Shown: positions 1-10,401 of the stretch, piece after piece
How the letters are laid out: each line of letters opens with the position of its first letter
Position numbering within the stretch: position 1 is the first letter of the stretch
Position numbers and translations under genes: made by a program
Notes under the pieces: generated by a model
What the model was told of the DNA's origin: nothing
Databases searched by the model: none
The model's input: the letters and a program-made list of their open reading frames with translations, nothing else
From: Adiantum capillus-veneris
Lineage: Eukaryota; Streptophyta; Polypodiopsida; Polypodiales; Pteridaceae
DNA: 64,000 nucleotides
Reading direction: 5' to 3'
Assembly (NCBI GenBank): GCA_014529385.2
Contig: CM043944.1
Span: forward strand, 55,161,768 to 55,225,767

Positions 1-722
1 AGAATGCAATCATTTGGACATGCATGAATCTTGTTGTAGTCCAAGCCAACTGAGGTCAGAAGTTGCTTTGCGTCTGGCCTGGAGGGGGGTATTTCATTGC
101 CAGGCGGGAGAAGTTGCTCCCGCAATAACCTGTTTAAGCCACATTAAATTAAAAAGCTCTCCGAGCACATCACCGTTGCAATCAGAAAATCTCTTTTGTA
201 AATTACGTACCTAAACAAAGCAGTGACGCTTGCATCTGACCACCCGTACACTAACTGAAGATTCAAAAACGCCGGACAAGTACGAAGCACAGATATTTTG
301 GCGCCTTCATAGATTGGTTGACGTGCCAACTTCCTCAACATGTCTTCAGGAGATAGGCGCACGGCTTCTGGTGCTGCTTCGTTCGCGTTCTCCTTGCTTG
401 TCTGGAAGAAGGCATCCAGCATCTCCTCCATGCCGTTGTCTTCTGTCTGTAAGCCCTTTTCTGCTTCCATCCGTGGCTCTATATTGGTCAGACCTTCACG
501 CATAATCTTTTTTCTCTCTCTCTCAGATGTAGGTGCTATGTCGCAAAAATCAATGCCCGTTCCGTAGGAGTCATATCGCAGATTCTGTACGGTTTCTCTA
601 GCAAACTCTCCGTACTTGTGCACATGCTCATTACATATCCTACGCTTGCGCAGGATTTGACACTTGCAGAGCGTGCACGAGCATGCAATCTTTTCCTCCA
701 TGTTAGTTGATGACATTGCCAT
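1..722 (-). CDS. TNP2-like CACTA transposase, N-terminal two exons (partial)
   Basis: The gene starts at ATG 722. Exon 1 (722-211) has a Cys-rich N-terminus (CSCTLCKC) followed by the family motif around YEGAKISVL and YGWSDASVTALF. Conceptual translation after YGWSDASVTALF breaks unless an 81-bp intron is removed: AG|GTACGT at 211/210 is a consensus donor and AAACAG|G at 130/129 an acceptor. The join keeps frame and restores TNP2 similarity: LLREQLLPPGN, then PPSRPDAKQLL, then GLDYNKIHACPNDCIL, a hallmark of TNP2. Exon 2 is open to base 1. TNP2 cuts and inserts the element by recognising its CACTA ends. The catalytic core lies outside the window, so activity cannot be judged; nothing seen is broken. 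Confidence 0.85.
130..210 (-). other. Predicted 81-bp intron of the TNP2-like gene
   Basis: It begins GTACGTAATT directly after AG and ends in TTAAACAG before G. It is T-rich toward the 3' side, as plant introns are, and its removal joins two exons whose combined translation matches TNP2 without a gap. Confidence 0.8.
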
Positions 723-743
723 CTACAATGATTATGAATGTTG

Positions 744-746
<3 letters not shown>

Positions 747-796
<50 letters not shown>

Positions 797-817
797 ATAT
801 TATATATATATATATAC
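747..817. repeat. (TA)n microsatellite
   Basis: Almost uninterrupted TA dinucleotides just upstream of the TNP2 start codon. Apparent peptides here are low-complexity artefacts. Confidence 0.95.
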
Positions 818-1240
818 TCCTCACAATGTAAACTACCTCGCATTCTCTAGTCTTGCCCAATCTCCGTACACCTCGGTCCAGAGGTGTACGGAGATCAGGA
901 CCACCACGTCAAAATCTCGTCTTTATTGGTCAAATCCTATATGGGTAGACACATACGTGCACTCCCAGGTGTACATGGCAATGCATGTAGCAGGAAAAAC
1001 CCCTTTGCCTCTTTTAATTCCATAGTTTCTTCTCTGTCTACGTACCCTATCCCTCGTTCTTTCTCTCTCGATCTCGCTCTCGCTATCTCTCTTTCTCTCT
1101 CTCTCGATCTCGCTCTCGCTATCTCTTTTCTCTCTCTATTTCCCTATTTTTCTATCTCTCTCTCTGTCTCGCTCTCCACTTCCCTATCTATATATATATA
1201 TATATATATATATAACTCTGTTTCTCTATCTCTCTATTTC

Positions 1241-1243
<3 letters not shown>

Positions 1244-1319
<76 letters not shown>
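1244..1319. repeat. (CT)n microsatellite
   Basis: Uninterrupted CT dinucleotides, preceded from about 1060 by degenerate CT-rich sequence and a short TA tract. Confidence 0.95.
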
Positions 1320-1322
<3 letters not shown>

Positions 1323-1364
1323 CTCTACTTACCTCTCTCTCTCTCGCTCTCTACTTCCCTATCT

Positions 1365-1765
1365 CTCTACTGATTGAACGAGCGACTGAGCTAGGGAGAT
1401 CTAGACGCCCACGACTGCGGAAGACTACAAAACATCGACAGAGGTTGCATCAAAGGATCTAGCTAGGTCACTTTGGCTCAACATGCACAACGCCCGATCA
1501 CACTACTGACCATGGAGGAGATTGATGAGATCTGCCAGCGACAGATGTTGGATCTCCTATGATCTACCTATCCCAGCTAGCTGGTTTAGCCGTTTAGTCC
1601 ACACCCAGCAGTTTAGGATTCCATAATATTTTATTTTGTCATCTTCTTACTCTGACATTGTATCAGATCCATCACATTGTAACTTTCTTGTCTCATGTCT
1701 CATAGGTCACTTTGGCCTTTCGAAGACGTTAATATAACATTTCATTTCATTTCTCTCTTTAATTT
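1365..1765 (+). repeat. Repeat R, copy 1, between two CT tracts
   Basis: The segment encodes IERATELGRSRRPR and then RLHQRI, and ends near ACGTTAATATAACATTTCATTTCATTTC. The same peptide (VERAIELGRARRPR, RLHQRI) and the same pentamer-like tail occur at 60470-60805 on the minus strand. Both copies lie between GA/CT tracts and just inside a CACTA end. It could be part of the transposon or the 3' end of a LINE-like element with a (TTTCA)n tail. This copy has lost its reading frame after HQRI. Confidence 0.6.
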
Positions 1766-1799
1766 TTTTTCTTTTATTTTAATTTCCTAAGCATACATT

Positions 1800-1802
<3 letters not shown>

Positions 1803-1859
<57 letters not shown>

Positions 1860-1899
1860 CACACACACACCTCTCTCTCTCTTTCCTACACACACACAC

Positions 1900-1995
<96 letters not shown>

Positions 1996-2036
1996 TACAC
2001 ACACACACACGATGTAGAGCGAGAGAGAGAGAGAGA
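1803..2036. repeat. Compound (CT)n/(CA)n microsatellite
   Basis: Long CT runs alternate with short CCTACACACACAC blocks; the block CTTTCCTACACACACAC recurs three times. This is expansion of a compound simple repeat, not coding DNA. Confidence 0.95.
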
Positions 2037-2099
2037 GGGAGGGGTTGGGGGGGGCGGAGATGGACATAATACCTGCGCAACAAGTTTCAGCCAAGATCT

Positions 2100-2323
2100 G
2101 AGCAGGCGAAAATGGCCCCTGCACGCGGGTTTCGCTTTTTTTCTCCAAATTTTTTTGCGTCGCTATACGCATGGATATACGCGTCGATATACACGTGGAA
2201 AATAAAGCCTTTCCACGCGTATATCGATGCGTATAGCGACGCACGCTACTTACGTCGATATATACGTGGAAAAGCATGGCCGTCAATATATACGCGTCGA
2301 TATCTTCATGTAGTGTTGTAGTG
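2100..2323. repeat. CACTA subterminal repeat region with a hairpin
   Basis: Short motifs built from GCGTCGATATA and ACGTGGAAA recur on both strands next to the CACTA terminus. Bases 2158-2241 form an imperfect inverted repeat of about 32 bp per arm (CGTCGCTATACGCAT at the outer end). Subterminal repeats of this kind bind the element's own accessory protein in En/Spm. Confidence 0.65.
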
Positions 2324-3048
2324 TTTGATTGCTGAAGAATACGATACATTTTAGAGTAGCAAGTATAACTTTCTCAATATTGCTAGTTTCTTAGGCCAAT
2401 TGTGTGTATTTTGTAGGTAGTAACCATATCTAATCATAGACTACAAACTTGGCTAGAATTGAGTAGTTTCTATGGGTTTCTAGAGGTCATAATGCTAAAC
2501 CAAGTTTTTTCATGTTTGCTGTATTTAGCACTTTATCATTGCCCCCAAGGTTCCAATTGTAAGATATCCATTATCCTTTTGACATACTCCATGGCTCCTT
2601 TTGAATCCAAAGGCCCAATGGGAACTAAGAAAACATGTATATAGTATATGTATTGAGCGTGACTATAGAAACTTTGATGGTAGGTCCGCAGAATGAAAAA
2701 ATTGCAACTTTTTTGTACCTATTTTTTTTGCCCAAAAAACAATTAGTAAGATAAAAGCAACCATATGTTTTGGTCACCAACCCATTGAAGTTAACGGGGC
2801 ATTTTATCTCATGTCCTACAAAAATCCCCACTCTTATTTATATGCAATCAACCGTAAGAAATTGCTGTTTTGGGCAAAATGCACTGGTCCATCAACTTTG
2901 GAGGCTTGTAGTGACCGAGGGATGAGAAAAATTACAAGTTTCTTATTTTTTCCATATGTAGTAGTTATTGAACTATAAGCTCATGAAAGGATTTTTCAAA
3001 ATGAGTGGATCTAATATGGTTTTGGAATTTTTTCCCAAAACTGTCCTG
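2324..3048. other. Intergenic or decayed repeat sequence, no gene recognised
   Basis: AT-rich sequence between the CACTA end and the G gag remnant. No open frame has recognisable similarity and I see no tandem structure. Confidence 0.5.
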
Positions 3049-3637
3049 TTAGGTTACCATTCTAGTGTTAAAGCTATAGATTTGAGCTACCGTATTATGT
3101 TTGATCCCCGTTTTGGAACAAGCAGCTACAAATCCTTGAGCTAATGTGTTCAAGTCCATGATTGATCGTGGTGGAATGTTTTGGAACCATGTCAATGCTT
3201 TGCCTTCTAATGTCATTCTAAACCCCTTGAATTGAGTATGGAAATCAAATATACGCTCTGCTCGTAGCACTTGCTTAAAGCTTGCTAAGTGGTCGTATGG
3301 ATCCCCTGATCCATTGTATTGTCTGACCCACTTTTGAAAATCAGCTGGTCTGACGCATCTGTTTGGTTAAACTCCAGGTCTTCTGGGAGTTAGTCCTGTT
3401 TTCGAGTCCTTCAACCTAGTCTGTTGGAAATAGTGACTTATGTAGTCTTGGACTGGCCTTAGTGTCAGCAGCCGGTTTTCTATGTGATGAGGTGGTTTCT
3501 GGTTTCTTCACATTACTCTCTAATGATCTCTCACGGTGTTCATCGCTTGGAATTGTTTCTGGTCCTAGCCCCAATATCCAATCCCGTATGGAATACCCTT
3601 GGTATTTAGTTTGTTCCACCTCCTCAGGAGTCATCAT
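3049..3637 (-). pseudogene. Gag remnant of Ty3/gypsy element G
   Basis: The upstream part starts at ATG 3637 (MMTPEEVEQTKYQGYS). After a frame change, a retrotransposon Gag core follows: DFQKWVRQYNGSGDPYDHLA, then FKQVLRAERIFDFHTQF and LEGKALTWFQNIPPRSI. That is the usual Retrotrans_gag pattern (hydrophobic core ending in AL.WF). It is interrupted by a frameshift between about 3270 and 3416 and stops at 3049, so no capsid protein can be made. It lies downstream of the G LTR in the same orientation, as a gag gene should. Confidence 0.75.
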
Positions 3638-3964
3638 AACAAAGTTGTCGTTTTAACAATCCCTAAACAGGTAGGTTGGTAGGTCTGCAGATCTCTTATC
3701 TTTGATCTTGAAGATATAAATGATCTTCATGGCCGTTAATTGTCTTGGTTTGGCATGAGAAGTCCATAGAAGCCCCGAACCCCCGACGGCCTCTAAAACA
3801 CCGGGGACCGAATGGAGCACCTCGAGCCTGTCATGGTAAAGCAAACATGGGCACCACCTAGCTTCAGCGGCTAGGACGCAAACAACACACCACCATAACA
3901 AAGTTTTCATCCAAGAGAGATGGATGCTTGGGAGTAATGATGAAGAGGAAAGGGAATGAGATCA

Positions 3965-3966
<2 letters not shown>

Positions 3967-4017
<51 letters not shown>
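3967..4017. repeat. (GA)n microsatellite
   Basis: Uninterrupted GA dinucleotides inside the G LTR. Confidence 0.95.
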
Positions 4018-4022
<5 letters not shown>

Positions 4023-4488
4023 GGTATAGCGGCTTAGTACTTAGGCACCACAAAAGGATGGCAAATCCGCACACCCTTCACACATACACAAGCTCACTCC
4101 AAACACAAAACTAGGTGGCGATTCCACACACCTCACATGGGCAAAACATTGCAAGAAAACATACTCACAAAACCTCAAGCTTTATTTAGAGAATAAGGCG
4201 ATGAAATGGGGAGCATAGGGTAGGGGAATGAGAAGGGAGAGAGTGGTAGAGCACATGGCGGATAAGTGGGAGTTGATGGCGAAGACTCGCACGAGGGTTA
4301 TGGCCATCATCCTTCATTTAGTTTCCCTTCATCTTCCATAGCCAAGGGTGTAGAGGTCATGCTCAAGACAAGCATGGTGATTGCGGTGATGGTGATGGTG
4401 TGGGTGGGTGTGTGTGCACTAGGCACACACAGTGCATAGTGTGTTCTTTGGTGATGTTGTGTGTGTATTTAGTGTGATGGTGACCCCT

Positions 4489-4498
4489 CTTTATATAG
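4489..4498 (-). promoter_or_regulatory. Probable TATA box of the G LTR
   Basis: CTATATAAAG on the minus strand, followed by GC-rich then CA-rich sequence. The orientation agrees with gag downstream at 3637. Confidence 0.55.
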
Positions 4499-5328
4499 GG
4501 GAGGAGGGGGGAGGAATTCTAGAATTTAGAAATGAAGAAATCATTATCTACATAGGCCATGTGACTGTGGGCCCCACTTGTCTGGCTGTGTGTATATGTG
4601 CCAGAACAGCAGTCTCATGAGAGAGAGACTAAGAGAGAGAGATGGGTTGATGAAAAAAAGTGAGAGGTGACATGGAGAATAAAGTAATTACAAGAGGGGA
4701 GAGAGGGGATTGTGTTCAGAGGTGAATCTGTGTGCAGATGTGTGTGAACACAAAAAAAATCAGGTAACCACTGGGTGGGGATGGGTCTGTGGGCACCTTT
4801 TTCAGTGAAACTGAGTGTGTGTGAGTGTAGGGAAGGTTATTTAGCTACAAGACAAGAGATATGGCGCCCTTTAGAGAGAGAGGGGGATATTTGGGTCATG
4901 GGATATGATCCGAGAGAGAAAGAGGGGGTGGGGTATACTATTTTGGAAGATAGGGTAAGTTGCATGTGAGTTAGGGTGCATTATTGGTGAGTTATAATGC
5001 ATTATTGGTGAGAGGTGGGGTAGCTTGAGGGGAGAGAAAGGAGAAAGGACAAGGGGAAGAGAGACGGGGTTGACCTTTTGAGTGGAGGAGAGGAAAAGGG
5101 ACACACGGCGGGGCAACAGTGAAGAAAAAAGGAGGCAAGGTGGGGATGGGCTACCCCGCAGGCATGAGGTGGCCTATTTTACCTTTCTTATATATTTACA
5201 TAATCATACTTTATTTTTTTCTTACTTTTTCCAATGCCTTTATCACTCCCTCCCTAAGAGGGGGTTTTCATGGGGTGGGGACGAGAGAAGAGGGGTATGG
5301 GAGCTTGGCTTGTGAAAAGCCCCCATCA

Positions 5329-5344
5329 TTAGCCCTCCCCTTTT
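5329..5344 (-). promoter_or_regulatory. Polypurine tract of element G
   Basis: AAAAGGGGAGGGCTAA on the minus strand ends directly at the TG of the LTR. It is the expected plus-strand primer between the pol end (5357) and a 3' LTR. Confidence 0.7.
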
Positions 5345-5356
5345 GGCTAGAGGCAT

Positions 5357-5745
5357 TCATGTCTCTAGCTCATATGTTTGATCATTATCGTCGAAGGTGG
5401 CGGCTGATGGTGTGTCTTCATCTGGAATGTCAATTGGTGGAGCCTGGTCAAATCGAAGAAAATAAGGTTTAAGTCGCCAACCATTTACCCTGGTTTTATG
5501 AAGTTTTTCATCAGCCTCCATAAGCTAGTAGCTTCCATTGGCATACTTTTTCCTGACGATGAAAGGACCTTCCCATCGGAGTAGGAGCTTCTTATCCTTG
5601 CGCGTGTCGAAGCGATTGTCGTAGCAGAGCACCAACATTCCTTTCTTCAATTCTTTTTTCCGGAGATGCTTGTTAAAGCTAAGTCGTCTAAGCTCTGCTT
5701 GTGCTGCATAATAATTTATTGCTTCATTGTCTAATCTGCAACCTG
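5357..5745 (-). pseudogene. Integrase C-terminus of Ty3/gypsy element G
   Basis: The minus-strand frame reads RLDNEAINYYAAQAELRRLS, then LLLRWEGPFIVRKKYANGSY, a stop, and LMEADEKLHKTRVNGWRLK before ending at 5357. WEGPF is the GPY/F module and the HK.RVNG..LK tail matches Tat-type integrases; element T has the equivalent WEGPFKV and HKSRVNGLRLK. One in-frame TAG replaces the expected Q or K after NGSY. The catalytic core is missing because the frame is cut at about 5745 by the palindromic repeat block. G is therefore probably another Tat-lineage element. Confidence 0.8.
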
Positions 5746-6156
5746 AAAACTAAGTGTACATGTATCAATTTTAATCCGATTGAACCCAAAATTTCCATGT
5801 GGCTTTATATTATGTTCGTCTATCACTGTATCACTTCAAAAGTCAAAATTGATGTCTCTAGATAGCAGAAGTAAATAGTCGCGATTATTTACTTTTGTTA
5901 GTTTTTTTCACTTTTTTGATTGGTTTAGCAATCATACAACTTGTTAAAGTCCTTGGACAAGTTTCAACAAGTTTGGACAAAATCTGATCAAGTTTATCAA
6001 TTATTTGGTGTCCGCGGACTCTGATTTTAAGAATCTGGCTTAAGTCTCACTTTTGGGATCCAAATTTCACCAAAATGGATTTGTGAAGTCTACTGGATGT
6101 GCTTGACCTTGTGGTATACTCAAATTTACAAAATCATCAAGTTTTGAAGCAGATGT
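5746..6156 (-). repeat. P-repeat block (285-bp units with palindromic core), 3' side of the Copia insertion
   Basis: It contains one palindromic core at 5871-5892 (minus strand reads AAATAATCGCGACTATTTAC). Upstream of it is the same unit body seen at 38634-38903, with matching stretches around TTTGGATC, GCGGACA and TTGTCCAAACTTG. It ends at 6152-6156 with ACATC (minus), the target duplication shared with 38925-38929. Confidence 0.8.
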
Positions 6157-6272
6157 TGTTGGAATTAGGGTTGCAGAGAAACACACACAGCTTGGGGAAG
6201 ATGAAGGAAGCTCAAGGCACACAATAGAGAGTGTATTACTTGGTGTGCAATGGAAAGATAGATAGCCCTAGA
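6157..6272 (-). mobile_element. Copia 3' LTR, last 116 bp only
   Basis: On the minus strand it reads CTAGGGCTATC to the terminal CCAACA and matches the last part of the LTR at 38930-39157 with about four differences. The first half is missing and replaced by F1 gag; two bases (GA) are shared at the junction. The terminus is flanked by ACATC. Confidence 0.9.
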
Positions 6273-7417
6273 CCATGATGGTCACTCACCTCTTCATCAG
6301 TAAGATGCTCAATTTTTACTCCATACGTAATTGCCTCAATTGAAGAAGTGGCATGGCTAGTTGCCTTCAACTAAGGTTTGCATTCCCCCCTTTCCAAAGT
6401 TAGTTCTCAAGGGTAGACCTGTCTCTCTTAAGTGGATTTTACCATCCTTAGAAAAGACAACATATTTTGACAAAGCATCACTAAAATCCTCACAATCCCT
6501 TCTTACATGGTCTGTACTATCACACCAAATACGTCCATTAACAAACCCTTCTTTGGGCTGTTGTCTTTGCCTAGGAAGTGGCCCTGATGATTGGCCTTTT
6601 TCTTCAAGCTTTGTAAGCTTCATCTTCAAGTCACGCATTCCCTTCACAAGCTCATCTAGCATGGACTCATCAAACTTAGAAGCGATAAAACTAGGCTTTA
6701 CCATTTTGTTAGAAGTTGAGGTGGAAGGACTTGTACTGTTTACTACCATCATGTCCCTTCTTCTTTGTCGTTTGGCAAGCAGTGAGACAGCACCTTCAAC
6801 CTCATTCCAGTCGGTCTTTAGTCCTTGCTTAGCATCTTTATCTTCAAGAAGAAGCTCCAAATTTTCTTGAAACTCTTTACCTGCAACTTGTAAGAAAAGA
6901 TCTGTCTTCTCTGCATCTAGTGTGGCCGTTTCTGTCCTGGTGAGTTACGCATAGCGCCGCTCAAATTTCCTAAGTAGCTCTCTTATTGATCTAGTCCTTG
7001 CTTTGGCTTGACTACCCATTCTAAGAATATCCTTTTGGTTGCTCTCTCAGAGTCCTCCATGAAATATTCCTCCTTCAAAGCTACTTTGAGTTCTTCCCAG
7101 TTTCTCCCATGCCCATCTTTAATTCCCTTAACATGTTCCCTAATTTCTGGAGCAACAACTAGCTCAAAGCTTTGGATCATCTCACCTTTTGAGACGTGAT
7201 GCGGCTCCATCTCCTTCACATACTCGCATAAGTACTTGGTTACATCTTTGCCATTGAACTGTTCCATTCTATTGATGACTGCTTCTATGGCCTTCGTTGC
7301 TGAAATTTCCCTTCTTTCAGTGGCATGTTGTTGTTGCATGAACATTGCAAATGCTTGAAACATTCGCATTGTTGCTGGGTCAAAATGCATACCCTGTTGC
7401 TCAACATGATCACTCAT
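6273..7417 (-). pseudogene. F1 gag, 5' part, third array unit
   Basis: Capsid-like Gag starts at ATG 7417 (MSDHVEQQGMHFDPATMRMF) and has the segment WEELKVALKEEYFMEDSE typical of Retrotrans_gag. It breaks at 6983. A second open stretch (6860-6357) carries a coiled or charged region and a zinc-knuckle-like WCDSTDHVRRDC, in which the expected first Cys is Arg. The frame then runs to HLTDEEVSDHHG and is cut at the Copia LTR junction. Stops between the two stretches make it non-functional. It directly follows LTR-c. Confidence 0.85.
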
Positions 7418-7670
7418 GGTTACCCAAAATCTCTCACCCTAGCAGATTCACGTCGGGGGTTCACCAAAAATATGTCGAGAAATTTGCAGTCTTGCCAAGA
7501 AAGCACCGGGCTTTTGGCTGTGAGAGTTTGTGAGAGAACTCCAACAACTATACGAAGGAGTTAAGCCATAGATGCCATGAAGTATAGGGTTTGGAAGGAA
7601 GTGCAATCAAAGAAGCATCATTATTCTCTCTGGTACTCACACACACAAAGAAGGAACACAAAAGAGAATA

Positions 7671-7883
7671 TCAAAACAACACAAAAATGAAAACATCAAG
7701 GCTATGTTCATAACTAATCATAGGTAATATGAAAGGGTTAGTAGATGAGTTAATGGCGTTCAATATTTGTCGACCAAACAGGCTACAAATTGTTCTTTGG
7801 AATTGTAGTTTTGTGCTTACCATAATATATATATTTTGCCTAGTGATTGGGATTAATTGTGTGTACAAATCCTCTTGGTTCAT
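7671..7883 (-). CDS. F1 LTR small ORF b (70 aa), LTR-c copy
   Basis: It begins MNQEDLYTQL at 7883 and ends HSLDVFIFVLF before a TGA. The start codon overlaps the stop of ORF a as ATGA. No signal peptide, membrane segment or known domain is evident. Its last 55 residues align with those of ORF a (FILPMISYEHSLDVFIFVLF against VILPLIDYNFPFDVSVVILL) and with an element T leader ORF. The frame is open in all four F1 LTR copies although gag and pol are broken everywhere. The function is unknown; a leader-encoded peptide or a captured fragment are both possible. Confidence 0.55.
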   Translation of the reverse strand: MNQEDLYTQLIPITRQNIYIMVSTKLQFQRTICSLFGRQILNAINSSTNPFILPMISYEHSLDVFIFVLF

Positions 7884-8098
7884 AGCAAGATAACTACACT
7901 TACGTCAAAAGGAAAGTTATAGTCTATAAGAGGTAGTATGACGGGATCCGGTGAAAGAAGTATTTCATTGAGCCTTTCTGGGCCAAAGAGAAACACTATA
8001 CGTTGTTGAAAGTGTATTTTACGGCTAATCCATACATTAATTCTAATAGATCGCACAAAGTGGAAGTGATAGAAATTCTCATCGTGTGGATTATTCAT
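7880..8098 (-). CDS. F1 LTR small ORF a (72 aa), LTR-c copy
   Basis: It starts MNNPHDENFYHFHF at 8098, contains IRINVWISRKI and FLFGPERLNEILL, and ends VSVVILL at 7880. It lies downstream of the LTR TATA box, so it would be in the transcript leader ahead of gag. It shares start position, FH at residues 12-13 and I.INV at 18-22 with the element T leader ORF. Confidence 0.55.
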   Translation of the reverse strand: MNNPHDENFYHFHFVRSIRINVWISRKIHFQQRIVFLFGPERLNEILLSPDPVILPLIDYNFPFDVSVVILL

Positions 8099-9085
8099 GT
8101 AGGATAGTATGTGAGAAATGTAGATATGAGAGAAGTGAAGAGATGAGACGTTTCCCTCCCAAGCCCTATTCTTGCCCGTAGGCAATAAGGATACTGCAGG
8201 TAGAGATGTACCTGTAGCAAGGAGAACCTAAAATTTATAGAGAGAATGAATTTCTAAGAGTGAGAGAGATAGGTTTAAGTAAGGAGATGAGATTATATAT
8301 ATATATATGTTGGATTAGAGATGGAAAAGAAAACAACAAGAAATGAACAAAATATCAATGTAGAACACATCTTACTTGTCAAACCCTTCGGCACCATTTT
8401 TGATGGAGAGAGAAGAGTTCAACTTTGATTGATACACCAAATCCAAGAAATTCTTCGATTAAAGTTGATCTTCCAAGAATAGCTTACAAGAATGGCTAGT
8501 CTTCCTCTAGGAGAAAGTGTAGGCTTAGGCTTATGTTAATGGCTAAGTACAATTAAGCATTACTACTCACTCCCTCATGAATTCCTCTCATCAATGCTTG
8601 AATGCTTTAATTATTTTTAAGGAAGAAGAGGTCCCCTTTTATAGGTGAAGGGAACCCCCAAGGGCTAACACAAGAAGAGAAGAGACAGTGTGAACAGAAA
8701 CTGGAAAAGTTGAAAATGAGCTGTCCCTGCATGATGTGGACAGACTGGGTCAAATATTTTGATCATATCTTCTCAATCAAGGCTCCAAATAAAAAAGTAA
8801 AATTATGGACAGAAAATACAACTCATTAGCTACGACTTTCATTTTATATACTTTTTCCAATTCGGATTGGAGCTTTGTCTAAAAAATTCATCAAAATAGG
8901 GTCTATTTCTGGCAGCAAAAGTCTTCCTGTGATCCCCTTTAGCCTAGACTTTCATTTGATTTCAATAGACACCTCATGCAATACAAAAGCATGACGTTTC
9001 TCCTTGACAATTTTTTGTAATCATGCTTGCAATAATGCATTAAAATAGGGGTATCTTTGAAATCATGCCACCTAGTGTCCTTGAC

Positions 9086-10239
9086 TGGTGTCTACTCTCA
9101 CAATTACTGGCCTTTGACACTCATAGTCTACCTTTCTCAAAGTTGGTGCTCACTGGAGCAACTCCTTTAGCTTTGTCATGGATTTTACATGTGCTTCTGT
9201 CCATTTAAATTTTTGATTATTTCTAAGCAGCTGATAAAGAGTTTCAGCTACATGTGCATAATGTGGAATCCAAATAACATAGAAGACACATGCTCCCAGA
9301 AACCTTCTAACCTCAGTGATGCTAGTGCATGTTTCTTTCATTCTTTGGATGGCATCTACCTTTTCTATACAAGGTTTCCTAACATATGTCCCGCACATGT
9401 GCCTCACAATGAGCACTTCATTGACAACAAACATAGAATTTTTCGCTAGCAATGTAAGATTCACTTCTTCCAACCTAGACAAAATATTAATCACAGTCAT
9501 TTATGTGATTTACCACAAACCTGCGACATCCCTTGAGATCCAAAGCTTCATCTTTGGCACTTTCTTCACATCCTTTGATAGGTAAATCATCAATGAATGG
9601 CATTGTGATTTGAGGAGTAAAGTCACGTAGGACCTTATTCATCCCATTCATCATATGTGCAACCGAGTTGATTGCTCCCTGTGGCAAGGTACACATTCTT
9701 ACCAAACCCAAAGGTGTCCTCATGGTTGTCAAGTCTCTGCTTTCGATTGCAAGCTAAAATTGATCATACCCTGAGTAGAGATCTCCCATTGAGTAGATTG
9801 CCCTCCCTGCAAACTCCTCTCCAAACCCATCCACAATTGGACCTGTACCTACATTTCTAATCGTCACCTTGTTCACTGGTTGCATATCTTGGATGAAGCG
9901 TAGAGAACCATTCTTCTTTGGAACTTTGAACCACTTGTTTGAGTATGGCGCACAAGAAGGCTCCAAGATTCCCATTTTGATTTTCTCATTCAGTAGCTCT
10001 ACTAACTTTGGCAAATGAGCGTTTGGAACCGGAATAGGCCGCAGATTGCAAGGCACATGAGGTATTGTGAAAATTACCATAGGAGCTACAATAGAAGGAT
10101 CAACACATCCTATCTCATGTGGCTCAAATGCAAAAACCTTACCATGCTTTGAAAGCATTTCTTTGAAGCACTTTGTCTCCTCCTGTGTTAGAAACTCCTC
10201 GCGACCAATCTGCAACTCTTGGAAAGACTCCTTTGTCAA
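9086..10239 (-). pseudogene. F1 reverse transcriptase and start of RNase H, unit 2
   Basis: The minus-strand RT pieces run 10239-9754 (KMGILEPSCAPYSNKWFKVP, then KKNGSLRFIQDMQPVN), 9732-9487 (MPFIDDLPIKG, catalytic F-I-D-D) and 9500-9150 (RRFLGACVFYVIWIPHYAHV). A stop separates the first two. The last two are joined by a one-base frameshift after NHINDCD that is present in every F1 copy here. RNase H is cut after a few codons at about 9086, where the sequence jumps into LTR-c. Confidence 0.9.
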
Positions 10240-10401
10240 GGTATGCCCAATATTTTTAGGATTCCTAAAACTTAATTGTAAAGAAGCCTACTCAATCTTT
10301 TCCCTATTGTTGGGTGGTAAGGGTGAAGATACTGGTTTCACCTTCTTTGCTACACTCTTGTATTTAGTTTCAACATGGACTTATGAGCCAACTGTTTGGT
10401 T

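Larger units (their letters stand above)
1..2323 (-). mobile_element. CACTA (En/Spm-type) DNA transposon, 5' portion, cut by the window edge
   Basis: Read on the minus strand, the element begins at 2323 with CACTACAAC. It then has a subterminal block of short palindromic repeats (about 2100-2320), long GA tracts and an internal repeat (R), and the start of a TNP2-like transposase gene that runs off the left edge. The three bases outside the end (TTT, 2324-2326) would be the 3-bp target duplication typical of the superfamily, but the other end is not in the window. A second CACTA motif lies 8 bp inside the first, so the exact terminus could be 2315. Confidence 0.8.
3865..5328 (-). mobile_element. 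LTR of Ty3/gypsy element G
   Basis: Read on the minus strand, the LTR begins TGATGGGGGC at 5328, right after a purine-rich tract, and contains a TATA box at 4498-4489. It ends near 3865, about 230 bp upstream of the gag start. The 3' border is not exact because I cannot fix a CA terminus or primer site. It contains a GA microsatellite (3967-4017). Part of it (about 3720-4600) resembles 41880-42830 inside element L. Confidence 0.65.
7473..9085 (-). mobile_element. F1 LTR-c, U3-truncated
   Basis: It ends CTCGACA at 7473 and is followed by the primer-site motif TGGTGAACCCCCGACG (7466-7451). Compared with the full LTR at 13182-15325 it lacks the first ~510 bp. At 9085 it joins RNase H sequence of the preceding unit, so one deletion removed the rest of RNase H, the integrase and the LTR start. 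Confidence 0.85.

Noticed and set aside
1798-2349. Long open frames with Arg-Glu or Ser-Leu runs over GA/CT tracts (also near 46535, 60195 and 60257)
   Set aside because: They are translations of dinucleotide repeats and change frame without conserved sequence.
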